Source: Hsuehochloa calcarea (Eukaryota > Streptophyta > Magnoliopsida > Poales > Poaceae). Taken from it: DNA of 64,000 nt. The notes beneath the pieces are model-generated. The model was given only the letters and a program-made list of their open reading frames with translations. It did not search any database and was not told the DNA's origin. Positions 1 through 11,016 of this stretch are shown in pieces; within the stretch, counting starts at the first letter, position 1, and each line of letters begins with the position of its first letter. Made by a program: the position numbers and the translations under genes. The stretch spans positions 19,625,385-19,689,384 of the forward strand of contig CM070594.1 in assembly GCA_036346395.1 (NCBI GenBank), in the 5' to 3' direction.

Positions 1-1932
1 AAGGTGGCGGAGGTACACCGTGAGCGGCGCCAAGACTTTGCATGTACTGAAGAATCTCCGCCATCCTCCGCTGCTCGGCCTCCCGCTCGGCCTCCACCCT
101 CTCCATCTTCGCCTGCATCTGCTCCCGTAACCTCCTCTCTTGTTCCAGCTGAGCCTACAATATATTCACCCCAATGTTACAATAATGCAAAGGAAAGGTA
201 TGAAAAAACCAATGAGCAGCGAATAAACCGGGAATAACCTCGAGTGCCTCCACCGGTGGTGTGAAGTGTCTGCCGAGGTAGTATGGCGGGCTCGTGCTCG
301 TCTTTGCTTGCTCGAATCTGGGAGGCGGGAGTAGCGGCCGAGTCGATTGCTGGCCGCCAATGCGATGATCGCCCATGCTTCTTGCCTCCTCCCACCCTCA
401 TGATGACTTCTCCATCAAGGTCCTCGGTGCTCGGATCGTACTCGGCCCATGGACCTCCCTTGCCATCGATGTGTACTCACTAAAGGCGGTTGTGGGCGGT
501 CGTATTCTTTGACGCCTCGGGCCCCTCCGGTTGTAGTCGGCGTCGGACGTCGCCTTGCCCTTGTGGGCCATAGCAAATGCCTTGAAGATAGAGCAAGGTG
601 GCCACCATGTGACGCCATTGCGAGAAAAGCAGACAAGATGATTAGAAATCATGCGAATTGAGCGTTAGAATAAATAAATGAATTCGCGTACCCATGTTTC
701 TGCGTATCCGCTGAGGTTGCGGCTACCTTGATGGTGTGCTACACCTGGCATCATCAAACGCCGCTCCCGGCACAAGTTGTGCGTCTCCTCCCACTCGCGT
801 GAGCACCACTTGTGCACCATCATTTCTCGGCCTTCGGGATGCGGCGCACCAATAAGGAATCATCTACGAGCCATCAAGTACATGACATATCAGAAGATGA
901 AATTAAGCCTACTTAATCTCAAAAGGAATCAGTATTAATGTTCTGTATTTACCTGCAGGTACTGGTCCCGGGTCAGCGCCATGGTTCTTGCGTCCCTTTT
1001 GGTGACCTTCGTTCCAAGGACGGTCCCGTGGTAAGTTACGACGGCCTGGATGCGCGCCTCGTAATGCATGTCCACGACGAGTTTTTTGCAGCATTTGGTA
1101 GCCACCGCATCCGCCTTGGCCTCATGTCCGTCCTGGCATCTAAAGAAATCCTGCATACAAACACGATGTATCCATTCATTATTTCAAGAATGTCCAATGA
1201 ATACGATGTATTGAGCAATTTAGTGCGAGGAAGACTTACCCAAAGCTCTTGCTTCACCCGCTCCGCCTTGTAGTTGAATACCCTGCGGGCCCGATCTGCA
1301 GCATCGGGGGCGGCGGCGTAGTGGTCAAACGAGTAGGCCGGCCCCGTCACTCCGGCGTACTCAACCAGGCCAGGTAAGTGCTCCTTGCACAGAAGACCGA
1401 GGATGCCATTGACTTGGCGTGTGTGAGCACCTCCACTCGCCACAATCGTCCAGTTCCTGCCCAAGTGATTAAGAAAAATTATTAATTTCTATTTTGATTT
1501 TCAACATATCATATAAAGTAGTGATAACATCTAAAGTTACTTACTTTTCCCCCTCGGGTCGAATCAGCGGGCGTCTCTCACGAGGTATCGGTCCGAGAGG
1601 AGGCTCGCGGGACCTCGCAAGTAGACGCTCGACGAACTAGAGGAAGCGGAACCCCCTGCTGTCGCCTCCTCCTCGCAGTCCTCCTGCGCGTCCTCTTGCG
1701 CCTCCTCGTCGTCCTCCTGCGCGTCCTCCTATGCCTCCTCGTCGTCCTCCTGTGCGTCCTCCTGCGCCTCCTCGGCGTCCTCCTGGGGCACCTGCTCCTC
1801 CTCCTCCTCCTCACGCGACGGGGCGGCAGGCGACGACTCCCTCCTGCGGCTGCTCCTCCTACTCTCCCCCGGTTCAGCGGTCCTTGTCCTTCGGTATAAG
1901 GACGTTAGCTTCCTCATCCCACCGCCCACCAT
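1..1932 (-). pseudogene. CACTA TNP1/Ptta-type accessory protein gene, decayed
   Basis: Multi-exon gene of the plant transposase Ptta/En/Spm family, which binds subterminal repeats. Segments in coding order: an acidic, Glu-rich N-terminus starting at about 1932 (MVGGGMRKLTSLYRR); a segment ending near 1545 at a GT donor (RPLIRPEGEK); an exon about 1456-1241 (WTIVASGGAHTRQVNG, VEYAGVTGPAYSFDHY); an exon about 1150-952 (CCKKLVVDMHYEARIQAV); an exon about 850-690 (RERRLMMPGVAHHQGSRN); and an exon about 652-300 (AMAHKGK, MRVGGGKKHGR). These are the conserved blocks of the family in the expected order. Damage: an in-frame TAG replaces a likely CAG in the acidic repeat (about 1730), and the frame changes near 1600. 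The 3' part runs out of the window. Confidence 0.82.
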
Positions 1933-2053
1933 CTTTGTTCAATCACCTGCAATTAAAAAGAGTAAACCAATAAGCACAGATAAACAAGAAGTACTTAGAA
2001 AGAGATGCAAAATAAACAAAACGTAATTACAAAATAACATAGTATTACATGTA

Positions 2054-2821
2054 TTAGAAATAATCTTCATGATCGGGATTAGATGGATCATAAGTCTCAT
2101 CATCACTATCAATCATTTCGAAATAATCAACACTATTCGAATGAGCAATGTTGCCATTGTCATTGTCTAAATGTAATCGCTCAAGCATTTGAAAGTCCTT
2201 CACATTGTGCACCTCATCTCCAGCGTCCTCTTCAATAACCGTTTCATTGTCTACTTCCATTCCGATCGCTTCGGTTAAGTCTATCTCAAACCTCCCTTCT
2301 AGTCCCTCTTCTTGAAAGAACTCTCCGTCATATGTGTTTGGGTCTAAGTTGTAATCTTCATCGTTTGGGACAGGCACTTTACCGTGTGGCGATACCCTGT
2401 GCACAATATCCCAACCCTTAAGATGCCTTATGGTTTGACATGCATATGGGAGATAATAAACTTGCGTGGCCTGTTGGGCCACAATATAGACATCGTCTCC
2501 TGGTAAGACGGAATCCTGTCGAATTTCGACTAGCACAAGATTAGAATATGTCCGTCTCGTTACTTCAGGATCAAACCAATGGCATTTGAATATGACGGGA
2601 TTAAAAGGTTTGGAACCATGAAACTTGAGTTCGTATATTTCTTCAATTCTTCCATAATACTCGACCTCATCAACGCCGGGCGTAAAAAACTCCAGAACTT
2701 GTGGTTCTTGATTGGGCCGACTCGCTTCGTAGCTTGTTGTGCGGCGATATCCATTCACGTCATAACCGAAAATGACGACCCTATAGGCAAAGCCATCGGC
2801 AACTGTCTCAACTCGGCACAC
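2054..2821 (-). pseudogene. CACTA TNP2 transposase, C-terminal DUF4216 fragment
   Basis: An open frame of 255 codons resembling the C-terminal DUF4216 region of TNP2-like transposases: a region with EYYGRIEEIYELKFHG, then a 'FKCHWFDPE' block, the segment YIVAQQATQVYYLPYAC, and an acidic tail ending DHEDYF. The upstream TNP2 domains (zinc-finger region and catalytic transposase_21) should continue towards higher coordinates, but the frame instead runs into an extremely GC-rich block at 2868. The catalytic part is therefore missing, and the methionine at 2821 is probably internal to the original protein. The fragment has the same orientation as the accessory gene downstream, as in autonomous CACTA elements. 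Confidence 0.85.
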
Positions 2822-2867
2822 ATAGACGCATCCCTCCGCCCCGCAAGCTCAAGCGAGATACGGCGGC

Positions 2868-3232
2868 GCGCGTAGCCTGCGGCGGCGGCGCGCGCGCTGG
2901 CGGGCGCGCGGCATGCGCCGAGCGGCAGGGCTTGGCGCTGGCGGCGCGGCGCGGAGCGGCGCGGGCGCGGCAGCGCGGCGCGCGCGGCGCCGGCGGCGGC
3001 GGCGGCGGGCGCGGCGGCCTTGGCCTTGCCTTGCGCGGGCGCGGCGCGGGGGCGCTGCGCGGAGCGGCGCGCGGCGGCGAGGGCGGAGCGGGGCGCGGCG
3101 CGGCGGCGGCGGCGGAGCGCGGCGGCGGCGCGGCGCGGCGCGGGCGAGCGGCGGGAGGCGGCGGCGCGGCGCGGCGGCGCGGCGCGGGCGGTGTCGCGGT
3201 GTGCGTGTGTGCGGGCAGGGCGGCGGCGGGTT
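2868..3232. repeat. Extremely GC-rich low-complexity block inside the CACTA element
   Basis: About 365 bp made almost only of G and C, built from irregular GGC/GCG units with very few A or T. Open frames exist on both strands only because stop codons need A/T; their products are Arg/Ala/Gly low complexity and are not credible proteins. The block lies exactly where the body of TNP2 should be, between the DUF4216 fragment and the subterminal repeats. Confidence 0.8.
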
Positions 3233-3235
3233 AAA

Positions 3236-4040
3236 TCCCCCTTTTGCCGAGTGCCCCCGATCTGGCACTCGGCAAAGAGGGGTTTTTTTAAAAAAAAAAT
3301 TTAAAATTCTTTGCCGAGTGTCTTCTCCTGACACTCGGCAAAGAGGCTCCTTTGCCGAGTGGCATTTTTTGACACTCGGTAAACCATATTTTTTCCCCAC
3401 TTTTGACCTCCACACTTTTTCTGCAGTCCTCATACAATACCTGGTACTTCATATTCCAATGTGGCACATTTCTCGGACTTGTTCTATATTTCTTTAATTT
3501 ATTTTAATTAATTGAATTTTCTTGGATAATTCAAATTATAACTGCTAGTCATTCGAATAATGAAAAAAAAATAAATGGAAAAATGATATTCATGTTATTT
3601 AGTATAATGTGAGGTCAGTAACGAGAATGTACCACCAATTTGAACATCTTGTTCACGAAACATGACCACGAACTTGCGGTTGAGTTGTTTTTAAATTGTA
3701 TAAAAAGCAAACGAAGTCCGAAAATCATGAAACTTGTCAAGATGTCATGATATCATATGTGGAGGCTGTGATAAAAATTTGAGAAGGTTTCGCGCAAGAA
3801 GTTGTCGCGTATTCTTCTGTTTTTCTAAGAAGATGCCGGCCGTTAACGGCGGTGCCCTTTGCCGAGTGTTCTGGTTTGCCGAGTGTCTGATCTTTGCCGA
3901 GTGTAATTGTTTGCCGAGTGCTCGGCCCGAGTGTCAGATGTTTGCCGAGTTCTTTCTATCTGGCACTCGGCAAATAGCCTCTTTGCCGAGTTCCCGATAA
4001 AAAAAACTCGGCAAAGTCTGGGACACTCGGCAAAGAAGCC
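3236..4040. repeat. CACTA subterminal repeat array (TTTGCCGAGTG)
   Basis: At least fifteen copies of TTTGCCGAGTG or its complement CACTCGGCAAA, in two clusters (3236-3385 and 3855-4040), many in facing pairs. An AT-rich spacer (3386-3854) with no recognisable gene separates them. In CACTA elements such arrays bind the TNP1-type protein and position the transposase; that role is from the family, not from this sequence. Confidence 0.9.
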
Positions 4041-4053
4041 GTCTCCGGTAGTG
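4041..4053 (-). repeat. CACTA terminal inverted repeat
   Basis: The last 13 bases of the element, reading CACTACCGGAGAC on the minus strand. Sequence beyond 4053 changes abruptly and has no more TTTGCCGAGTG motifs. Confidence 0.88.
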
Positions 4054-5363
4054 TGAGCCACTCACCCCGCGGAGGACGTCCGTGCCGCCGCAACCGACGA
4101 GCCACTCACCCCCCCACGAGGCCGAGGCCAGGCCTGGCCAGCTAGGCGCAGGTGCGCCGCCGTGATCAGACCCGGCCAGCCACGCCGAGGAGGACCAATG
4201 CCAAGCAGCAGCTACCAGCCAGCCACAAAGCAACAGCAACAGCAACTGGCGGACGTCCGGATCTGGCGAGCTCCGGCGACGCTCGGGACGACGGCGATGG
4301 GACGTTATATTAGCATACTCCTAACCATTCTTTCAAACCAGTATTTTCCTTAAGCTAACATTTCAGCTGACACATGATGATAAATATTATCGTCATCTTG
4401 CATTAATGCTAAGCTAGGTATGCATGAATCATGATGCATGCAAACTGTGCTCAGGACTTGGTGATGGTGATGCAAATTATACTAGAGCAGAGTTCAGGAC
4501 TTGTGCATGTATGCTAAACAATGGTTCTTTAAATTCTTAAGAAGTAGCTGCTAGCTATCTTCAAATGATGCTTGTGAAAATATTCATGTAGTTACTTAGC
4601 AATCTTCATGTTAAGATAAGTGTAGAATACTGTACATCCAAAAGTATGCATTGAGTGGCATGTGGCAGAACATGACATGCATGTACAGGTACAGTAACGA
4701 GTGCACCGACCAAAACCAAGTCAAAAACTTTTGCAGGCTGCAAGGAAGAAAAGACAGCATATCTGATGTGCTTGCGATTGCCTGCATGCAGGGAACCACC
4801 AACTCAGTGTACTGAAGTGTACTACTGAATTTTATGCAGTTTCAGTGTTTCCTTTTAAGAGACTCAGAGAGCAATACTTACTGAAAATATGTACTTACGA
4901 TATTATGTATCGCAATAACCCTAATATACTGACCATGAAAAATATAAATTAATTTAATTTGTAGAATTAAGTAGACGATAACACAGCAGGCAGCAGCTTT
5001 TAGGAGAAAAGATAATAAAAGGTAATAAGTTCCTACCGAACCACACAGCAATACCATAAGGAATTAAAGTCACAGCTGAACAAAGACTCACCTACCACTG
5101 CAAGTGCAACCTACTCACTTCATGCATAAGTGCTTATCTCATGAATAATTCATCCGATTACATATAATCGCAAACATGCCAATTTATTTATCAAGTAGAT
5201 CAAAACAACCCTGCTATATCAAAAGACCGAGACATATATGTCTCCATCAATCATTGGACCAAACACAGCCTAAGATCAAAGCCAAAAGAACTACTCATGC
5301 ATCGAAGAACCCTAGCTAGCTAGCAATATTGGAGAAACTTGCATCGGTTGGCTGGCTAATTAA
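4054..5363. other. Intergenic, no gene recognised
   Basis: Just outside the CACTA end lies about 250 bp of GC-rich sequence containing GAGCCACTCACCCC twice (4056 and 4099). It could be a 5' leader or exon fragment of a displaced gene, but no protein motif is recognisable. From 4330 on the sequence is AT-rich with no supportable ORF; its distal part would be the 3' flank of the bHLH gene. Confidence 0.5.
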
Positions 5364-6692
5364 CTAATACTCATCCACCACTTCTATCAGCTTGCTGGCC
5401 ACTGCACTTGCAAACACTGGAGATCCCTGATGAATCTGCATCCAAATCAACAAAAGAAAACAAGAAAACGAAATTATCATCTAAAAATTGCATATCTTGA
5501 TTCTTGAGGATATGCATAGCATATGAACCTTGGAAGGTCATGAATTCCAGATTAAGAGATCAATGGAGACCTTAGTGTTGAACATGTAGATGTGGCAGTC
5601 GCCGATCTTGCCGCCGGAGAGGTGGACGAGGTCGAGGTGGAGGTCGTCCAGCGCCCGCGACGCGGCCGCGAGGCACCCGTCGCGGCGGCGCTTGGTAAGC
5701 TTGATGTTCACCTCGTCCTCCACGATCCGCACGTCCACGAACGTCTCCTTGCTCCGCCGCTGGATGTACGTGCTCCGGATCGGCTGCCGCGGCAACGCCG
5801 CCGCAGCCACCGCCACCTCGCCCTCCGAGCTCTCAGCCTCTCCCGCTGCCAGCACCGCCGTTGGCGCCGCGTCCACCACGTCCCCCTGCAGCTCCCTCCG
5901 GCGCCGCTTCTTCTCCACGAGCAGTGTCAGCTCCTCCACCGTCCTCCCCAGCTCCTGGATATACTCGATCGCGTCCGAGATCACCGTTGCCCTATCCTCC
6001 TATACATACATCAAAAAGAGAATCACAAAATGAACATGAGATCGATGAACAGAAGAGATCGACACTTCGACCGTGCCAAGAAGCAAGAATCAATGCCACG
6101 TTAGTACAACGACAGTAGGGCATGTACGTACCTTTGTACGGTTGGGGATGATTAGCATGAGGGCCGTGTACTTCTCGGTGAGACGCTGCCGGCGCTGCTT
6201 CTCCTTCTTCTCGACGCCGTTGGCCGGCCCACCATGGAAGCCTCCGGATGCCCGTTTCCTCTTCCTGCTGCCACTGGTCCCCGGCGTCGGGGAGCTCTCG
6301 AAGGGGCCAACCATGTATGCCGACTCGTCGTCGGCCGCGCCAAACACGAGTGACGACCCGGTTCTTGGCCCGCAGAGGTACGGATCGACCGTGGGGTAAT
6401 GACCGTAGTAGTCTCGCAGCATGGTCATCGTCTGGTGGTGGGGGACCAGCTGCTCGAACTGCGCCGGCGGCTGATCGGTGCTGCCGAAGAAGTAGTCCAC
6501 GGTGGGCTGCGGCGACTGCGAGACGACGGTGGTGGAAGCAGCTGCAGCGGCGGTGTCGTGGAAGTGGAGGAGGTGGAAGTTGAGCTCCCCCGGGATGGCT
6601 GCGGCAGCGGAGGCGGCAAGGTGCGACTGGTGGCCGACGTCCAAGTCCAGGGTCTCGTGGGGCATCAGGAGCTCGCACTGTGGGTGATACAT
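5364..6692 (-). CDS. bHLH142: bHLH transcription factor, TIP2/bHLH142 type (tapetum development)
   Basis: Three coding exons join in frame: 6692-6132 (187 codons), 5999-5571 (143 codons) and 5435-5364 (23 codons plus TAG), giving 353 residues. Introns are GT..AG (donor at 6131, acceptor ending 6000; donor at 5570, acceptor ending 5436). The N-terminus MYHPQCELLMPHETLDLDVG, the block MVGPFESSPTP, the helix-loop-helix from about residue 161 (EKKEKQRRQRLTEKY) to 215 and the C-terminal ACT-like region (KETFVDVRIVEDEVNIKLTK, GGKIGDCHIYMFNTK) match rice TIP2/bHLH142; maize MS23 is the described counterpart. The family acts in the nucleus of anther tapetum, forming heterodimers with TDR-type bHLH proteins and activating EAT1; loss causes male sterility. 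The frame is intact, so it is probably functional. A 5'-UTR intron is likely, because a splice acceptor (GTGTTCAG) lies about 8 bases before the ATG. Confidence 0.95.
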
Positions 6693-7155
6693 CCTTGCAC
6701 TGAACACACAAACCCACAAGAGTCGATCAGTACGTGAAGGGAAATGCATGTGATTGCAATCTTGCAAAACAAAGGACAAGAGGAACTCATGGAAAACAAA
6801 GTTAAAGATCATGAGTAAATTTGCAAGAGCACCACAAGATCACATGCACATAGCTTTTGAGGGAACTCTAGCTGTTGTAAAGTCACAGCATGGTGTACTC
6901 TTTGGAAGTAATACGGCAAGGTTTAATCTAGACAAAAAAAAGAGGAAGAACAGAAAGCAAGTGCAAGCATAAAAGATATACTAGTCCAATGACTAGCCTG
7001 AACTCCAAAGTATATCCAAATTGCGATGAGGTTAGCAAGCCAAACCTTTCTTCAGAGTAACTGCAGCACCGCAACAATGAACCGACTAGGTTGGTTGAGT
7101 TCCTCCTACAGATATGAAGCTATGAACGGATCAAAGGAGAGGAGAAGGAGACGGG

Positions 7156-7164
7156 TATATAAAA
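7156..7164 (-). promoter_or_regulatory. Candidate TATA box of the bHLH gene
   Basis: The minus strand reads CCTTTTATATACCC here, followed downstream by a CT-rich tract. A possible 5'-UTR exon with a GT donor near 7045 would splice to the acceptor just before the ATG at 6692. The same bases read TATATAAAAGG on the plus strand, so orientation is not proved. Position and spacing are inferred from sequence only. Confidence 0.4.
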
Positions 7165-7169
7165 GGAGC

Positions 7170-8338
7170 TAGCGAAGGTGATATTGGGTATAAGAAATTG
7201 AGCTGCTGGTTCCTTGATTGGGAGAGCGAAAGAGACACTTGTACAAAAGGGTGGTTTGTTACTGAGATTCCTCCCAGGAGGGCCCCGCCGACCTCCCCTC
7301 CAAAGGAACAAAAGCCTGCCATACACCGCGCACTGACAATTTTAGTGGTACATGTTCATGCAGGATTCAGAAAGGCATGGCCCTGTACCCACACACACAG
7401 ACCAGGGTTTGGTTTGTTGCACACCAGTTGCCTAGCTTTTTCTGAAGCATGGAGGAGAGACAGAGAAGAGGCCAGCTACCTTGTGCAAAAAAGAACAAAG
7501 GTTAGATGCATGAAGGGTATTGTATTTTAGATTTTAGTTTTTACAAATTGGTACGTTGATGGTTAGGTGCAATGTTTACTGTATTTGAGTGCAACAAATA
7601 GAGTATATATCTTTCTTTTGTTCAAGTGCCAACCAACCAACGTAACAGCGGCTCATTATATTTTACGAACGGATGGTGATGGAGCATCTTATATTTTTCT
7701 TATTTCAGCCCAAATAAGAAGTACCTAAATTATTATAACAATAATTTTGCTAGGTGTAAGTCTGTAACAGTATAGGGGGAAGGGATACCAGGTAAAATTC
7801 AGTGTTAAGTCAAGCTCTTGCCATGTTTTCCTGGGCACTGTTGACCCAAAACCATTCTGAGCACACTTAGCAAGAAAAAGTTACTTAAATAATTAAGTTA
7901 TAACACGGCATGAATCATAATTAATTCTCTGTGGATATTTTTTAAAAAAACAAATGGGGCTGCCATTTCATTTTAAGATAGGGGATCGAGGTAGAATTCA
8001 GTACAACGGATTACAGATAATTTATGAAAAACAACTGTATCAAATCTGACAATCAGCACTGTCATAGCTTTCTGCTGTTATTCTTCTGACGAAAAGAACT
8101 ACTGTACACGGAAAGAAGAAGCTAAGAAGGGTACAAAATATCAGCTGTGGTTAGATTATGCGCTACAGTAGATATATTCAGCACCATAAGTTCAGAACAG
8201 AGATGCCTGCAAAAAAAAACAAGTTTTTTGACTATAGTGGTAGTAACAACATTTATAAAGCCTTGCTTACAGAGTATGTTGCAGCCAATGCAAATCCAGC
8301 TAATAGCAAAACCTGTTTGGTTTTCAGATTATGTTGAA
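7170..8338. other. Intergenic, upstream of the bHLH gene
   Basis: AT-rich sequence without a convincing gene or transposon boundary. It would contain the distal promoter of the minus-strand bHLH gene. Confidence 0.5.
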
Positions 8339-9436
8339 CTAGTCACAACCCGTGCATCCCCACGGGTGACGTCAGTTGTTTTTTAGTGGTAATAATTTAT
8401 GTAAATGTTTACTTTGAATTCGTATAATGCTTGTCATCAATTTTTTTCATTTCTAATTCTTAAATTTTCAAAATTGCATTTGTTTCCAATTTTATTTCAA
8501 AATTTATTCTGCAAACCATGTTTTGGAGAGAGATCTACTCACAGAGAGATCTAAACAAACATTCATAATTCATTGAGACATGTTAAATTTTTATCAACAT
8601 GGATTAAGAGAATACCATTTCTTTGGTTGAAATATTTTATTTTCTCAAACATTCATTTTTAATTCATTTGCTTATATGTACTGCACACTTTGAAACTCTA
8701 TTTATCAACATGGATTAAGTGTAGTATTTAATCTTAACCATAGATCATGCGTCTTCATAAAAGGTTGACGATTGAGATATTTTATTTTTCTCTGATTAAT
8801 ACGGGAATTTTAACTTTTTCGATTAATATGGGAATTTCTAGCTTTTTTACCCCAAAGATTAACGTGGGAGTTTGTAGGAAAGCCTCCAATTAGTATGCAT
8901 ATAGGTAGAACTAAATTCAAGCTTAATTTTATTTATAAATTTTAGTATATCTTAACTTCGTACATATCATACAATAGTATGTTATTGGCTATCTCACTAT
9001 GTCCTCCATGCATACACATACACACATGTATCATATAATAGTAAGTTATTAGCTATAATAAAATTGTTAGACAAAGTAGAGTGGATTAATTAGGAGACAC
9101 ATTTAATTAGCTCCCGTCGTACAGGGATTATTCGATAGTTGATTTACTTCTGTATGAGAGAGAGAGAGAGAGAGAGATTGTAATACTACACGTTTAGACG
9201 ACGTACGTAAAGGCAATAGATGTCTGTATAATTTTCAGATTCAATTATTTCATGAGAATCTTAACCGTTTAAAAATCTATTCACACCATATGGATGGTTA
9301 GGATTTCACATTTTTCTCTGATTAATGTGGGAATTTCTAGTCTTTTTCTTTTTCTCTGATTAACGTGGGAATTTCTACCTTTTTAACTCTTAGGATTAAT
9401 ATGAGAGCATCTAGGAGAGCCTCCAATTAGTATAGA
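8339..9436 (-). mobile_element. Non-autonomous Helitron A (minus orientation)
   Basis: On the minus strand the 5' end is TCTATACTAATTGG (9436 downward), the plant Helitron 5' consensus TCTMTAYTA. The 3' end is a short GC hairpin (CCCGTGGGGATGCACGGG) followed by CTAG at 8342-8339, with a T as the next flanking base, as expected for insertion at an AT dinucleotide. No Rep/helicase frame is present. A second, degenerate 5'-end-like motif (GCATACTAATTGGAGG) lies internally near 8885-8900, so the unit itself may be composite. A (GA)n tract lies near 9155-9178. Confidence 0.75.
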
Positions 9437-11016
9437 CTAGTTATCAACTCGTGCATCCGCACGGGCTACGTGGTTTCAACAATATTATGTTATTGATAAT
9501 ATAAGAAAAATTCCATTGGCAAACTTTGGTTCTCATTTCTTTTACTTTTTCTATTTGTTATATATTTCTAATTTATTGCCTCATGGCCCCAATATAGAAC
9601 CAACATTGTTATTTACATGTATCCTAAGTACAGATAGTATTAGTGTATGGATCTACATATATATGGAGTACACAAATTGTGATGTTATAACATATATAAA
9701 TTAGAAATTAAAATTTTATTGTCCAGGCATATGTAATTCCATTGAATATGTGAAACTAATACTTATATATTGAAAAAAATATATTTAGGAATTCATAATA
9801 AAAAATCATGTTATACAAATTAAAAATTTGAATTCCAAAACAATTGTTATACCCAAGTATATCAATTTGTAATTAGAAATTGTAAAAATTGTTGCAAGAA
9901 AACAATAATATAATAGATTAAGAAAATTTAGAATTCTAACCACAGGACTATCACCTTCTTTGAGTTGATCATAGCATGGTGGGCTTCAGATACGATACTA
10001 CATGCAATCTATAATTTTAATTATTAAAATCCCATACTTATGAATTTTGAAAATTAGATTTATTTTTTGTATTTATGCAATTATAGATATTTGGATATAA
10101 AATTTTGGATCCAAGATTTGAATATCCGTGTATCTATGCACATCTTCATAATTTTTCTATGTGGATGCTAATTGTTTCGGGATTCCTTGTTGTTTACAAA
10201 GTCCTAATTGTAATTTGTATCTAGTATCTGTCCATAGAGTCATATTTTGGTTTTTAGTACCGGACCAATATGCTCCATGCATGCGACCCGGAGTTCTATT
10301 TCTATGAAAATATGTTGTTTCCAATCAAAATAATTATATATTATGAAAGTATATTTCATGGTGGATCTGGTGATACCAATTACGTGTTGTCAATTGTGTT
10401 AATTGTTTATATATTGATGGTCAAATCTAAAAAATGTTTGACTGGCACAATTTCTAGAACGACTTATATTTGCAATCGAAGGTAGTACTAAATAGACATA
10501 ATTATGAAGATAAATTAATAGTCAGAAACCTTTCCTTATAGAGCTTGGACTCTTCCTTGATGCGGTTGCCGGACTCCTGAGTTTTGGTTACTGCTATCCA
10601 AATGGAAAGATTATTTAATCAATACCGACATCATATTCTATATTAGCAAAGAATACGTCTCGTAGTTTGAGAGCAAACCGTGTTGTACTCAAACCCCGTG
10701 TATGTTTCGGATGTGTTTAGAAGGATCCAAGCCGTCACAAAGTTATATTTCTAGTACAAACTCTTATGGATGGTTATGATTTTTTTTTCTTTTTCTCTCT
10801 GATTAATGTGAGAATTTCTAGTGTGTTTAGAAGGATCAAAGCCGTCACAAAGTTCTATTTTTAGTACAAACTCTTATGGATGGTTAGGATTTATTTCCTT
10901 TTTCTCTGATTAACGTAGCAATTTTCTTTTTGCTCCGATTAATATGGGAATTTCTAGCCTTTTTACCTTCTATAATTAATATAGGGGTTTCTAGAAAAGC
11001 CTCCAATTAGTACAGA
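9437..11016 (-). mobile_element. Non-autonomous Helitron B (minus orientation)
   Basis: The 3' end on the minus strand is the hairpin CCCGTGCGGATGCACGAG followed by CTAG at 9440-9437; the next base is the first T of Helitron A. The 5' end is TCTGTACTAATTGG near 11016. No Rep/helicase frame is present. The first part of the body (10720-10960) contains a direct duplication of about 115 bp beginning GTGTTTAGAAGGATC. The 5'-terminal few hundred bases are related to those of Helitron A, with the same AGAAATTCCCAC..TTAATCAGAG phrases. Confidence 0.68.

Larger units (their letters stand above)
1..4053 (-). mobile_element. CACTA (En/Spm) DNA transposon, right-hand part
   Basis: Read on the minus strand the element begins at 4053 with CACTACCGGAGAC, the diagnostic CACTA terminus, followed inward by dense direct and inverted copies of the subterminal motif TTTGCCGAGTG. 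Two transposon genes lie inside in the same orientation: a remnant of the TNP2 transposase (2054-2821) and a TNP1/Ptta-like gene (1-1932). The other terminus lies outside the window, so length and the 3-bp target duplication cannot be verified; the first three bases outside the end are TGA (4054-4056). Most of the TNP2 coding region is absent, so the copy is inferred to be non-autonomous. Confidence 0.93.

Noticed and set aside
2849..3497. Overlapping open frames of up to 194 codons on both strands in the GC-rich block
   Set aside because: They exist because A/T-containing stop codons are absent; products are Arg/Ala/Gly low complexity without domains.
6399..6737. Plus-strand frames across exon 1 of the bHLH gene
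   Set aside because: Antisense shadows in GC-rich coding DNA.
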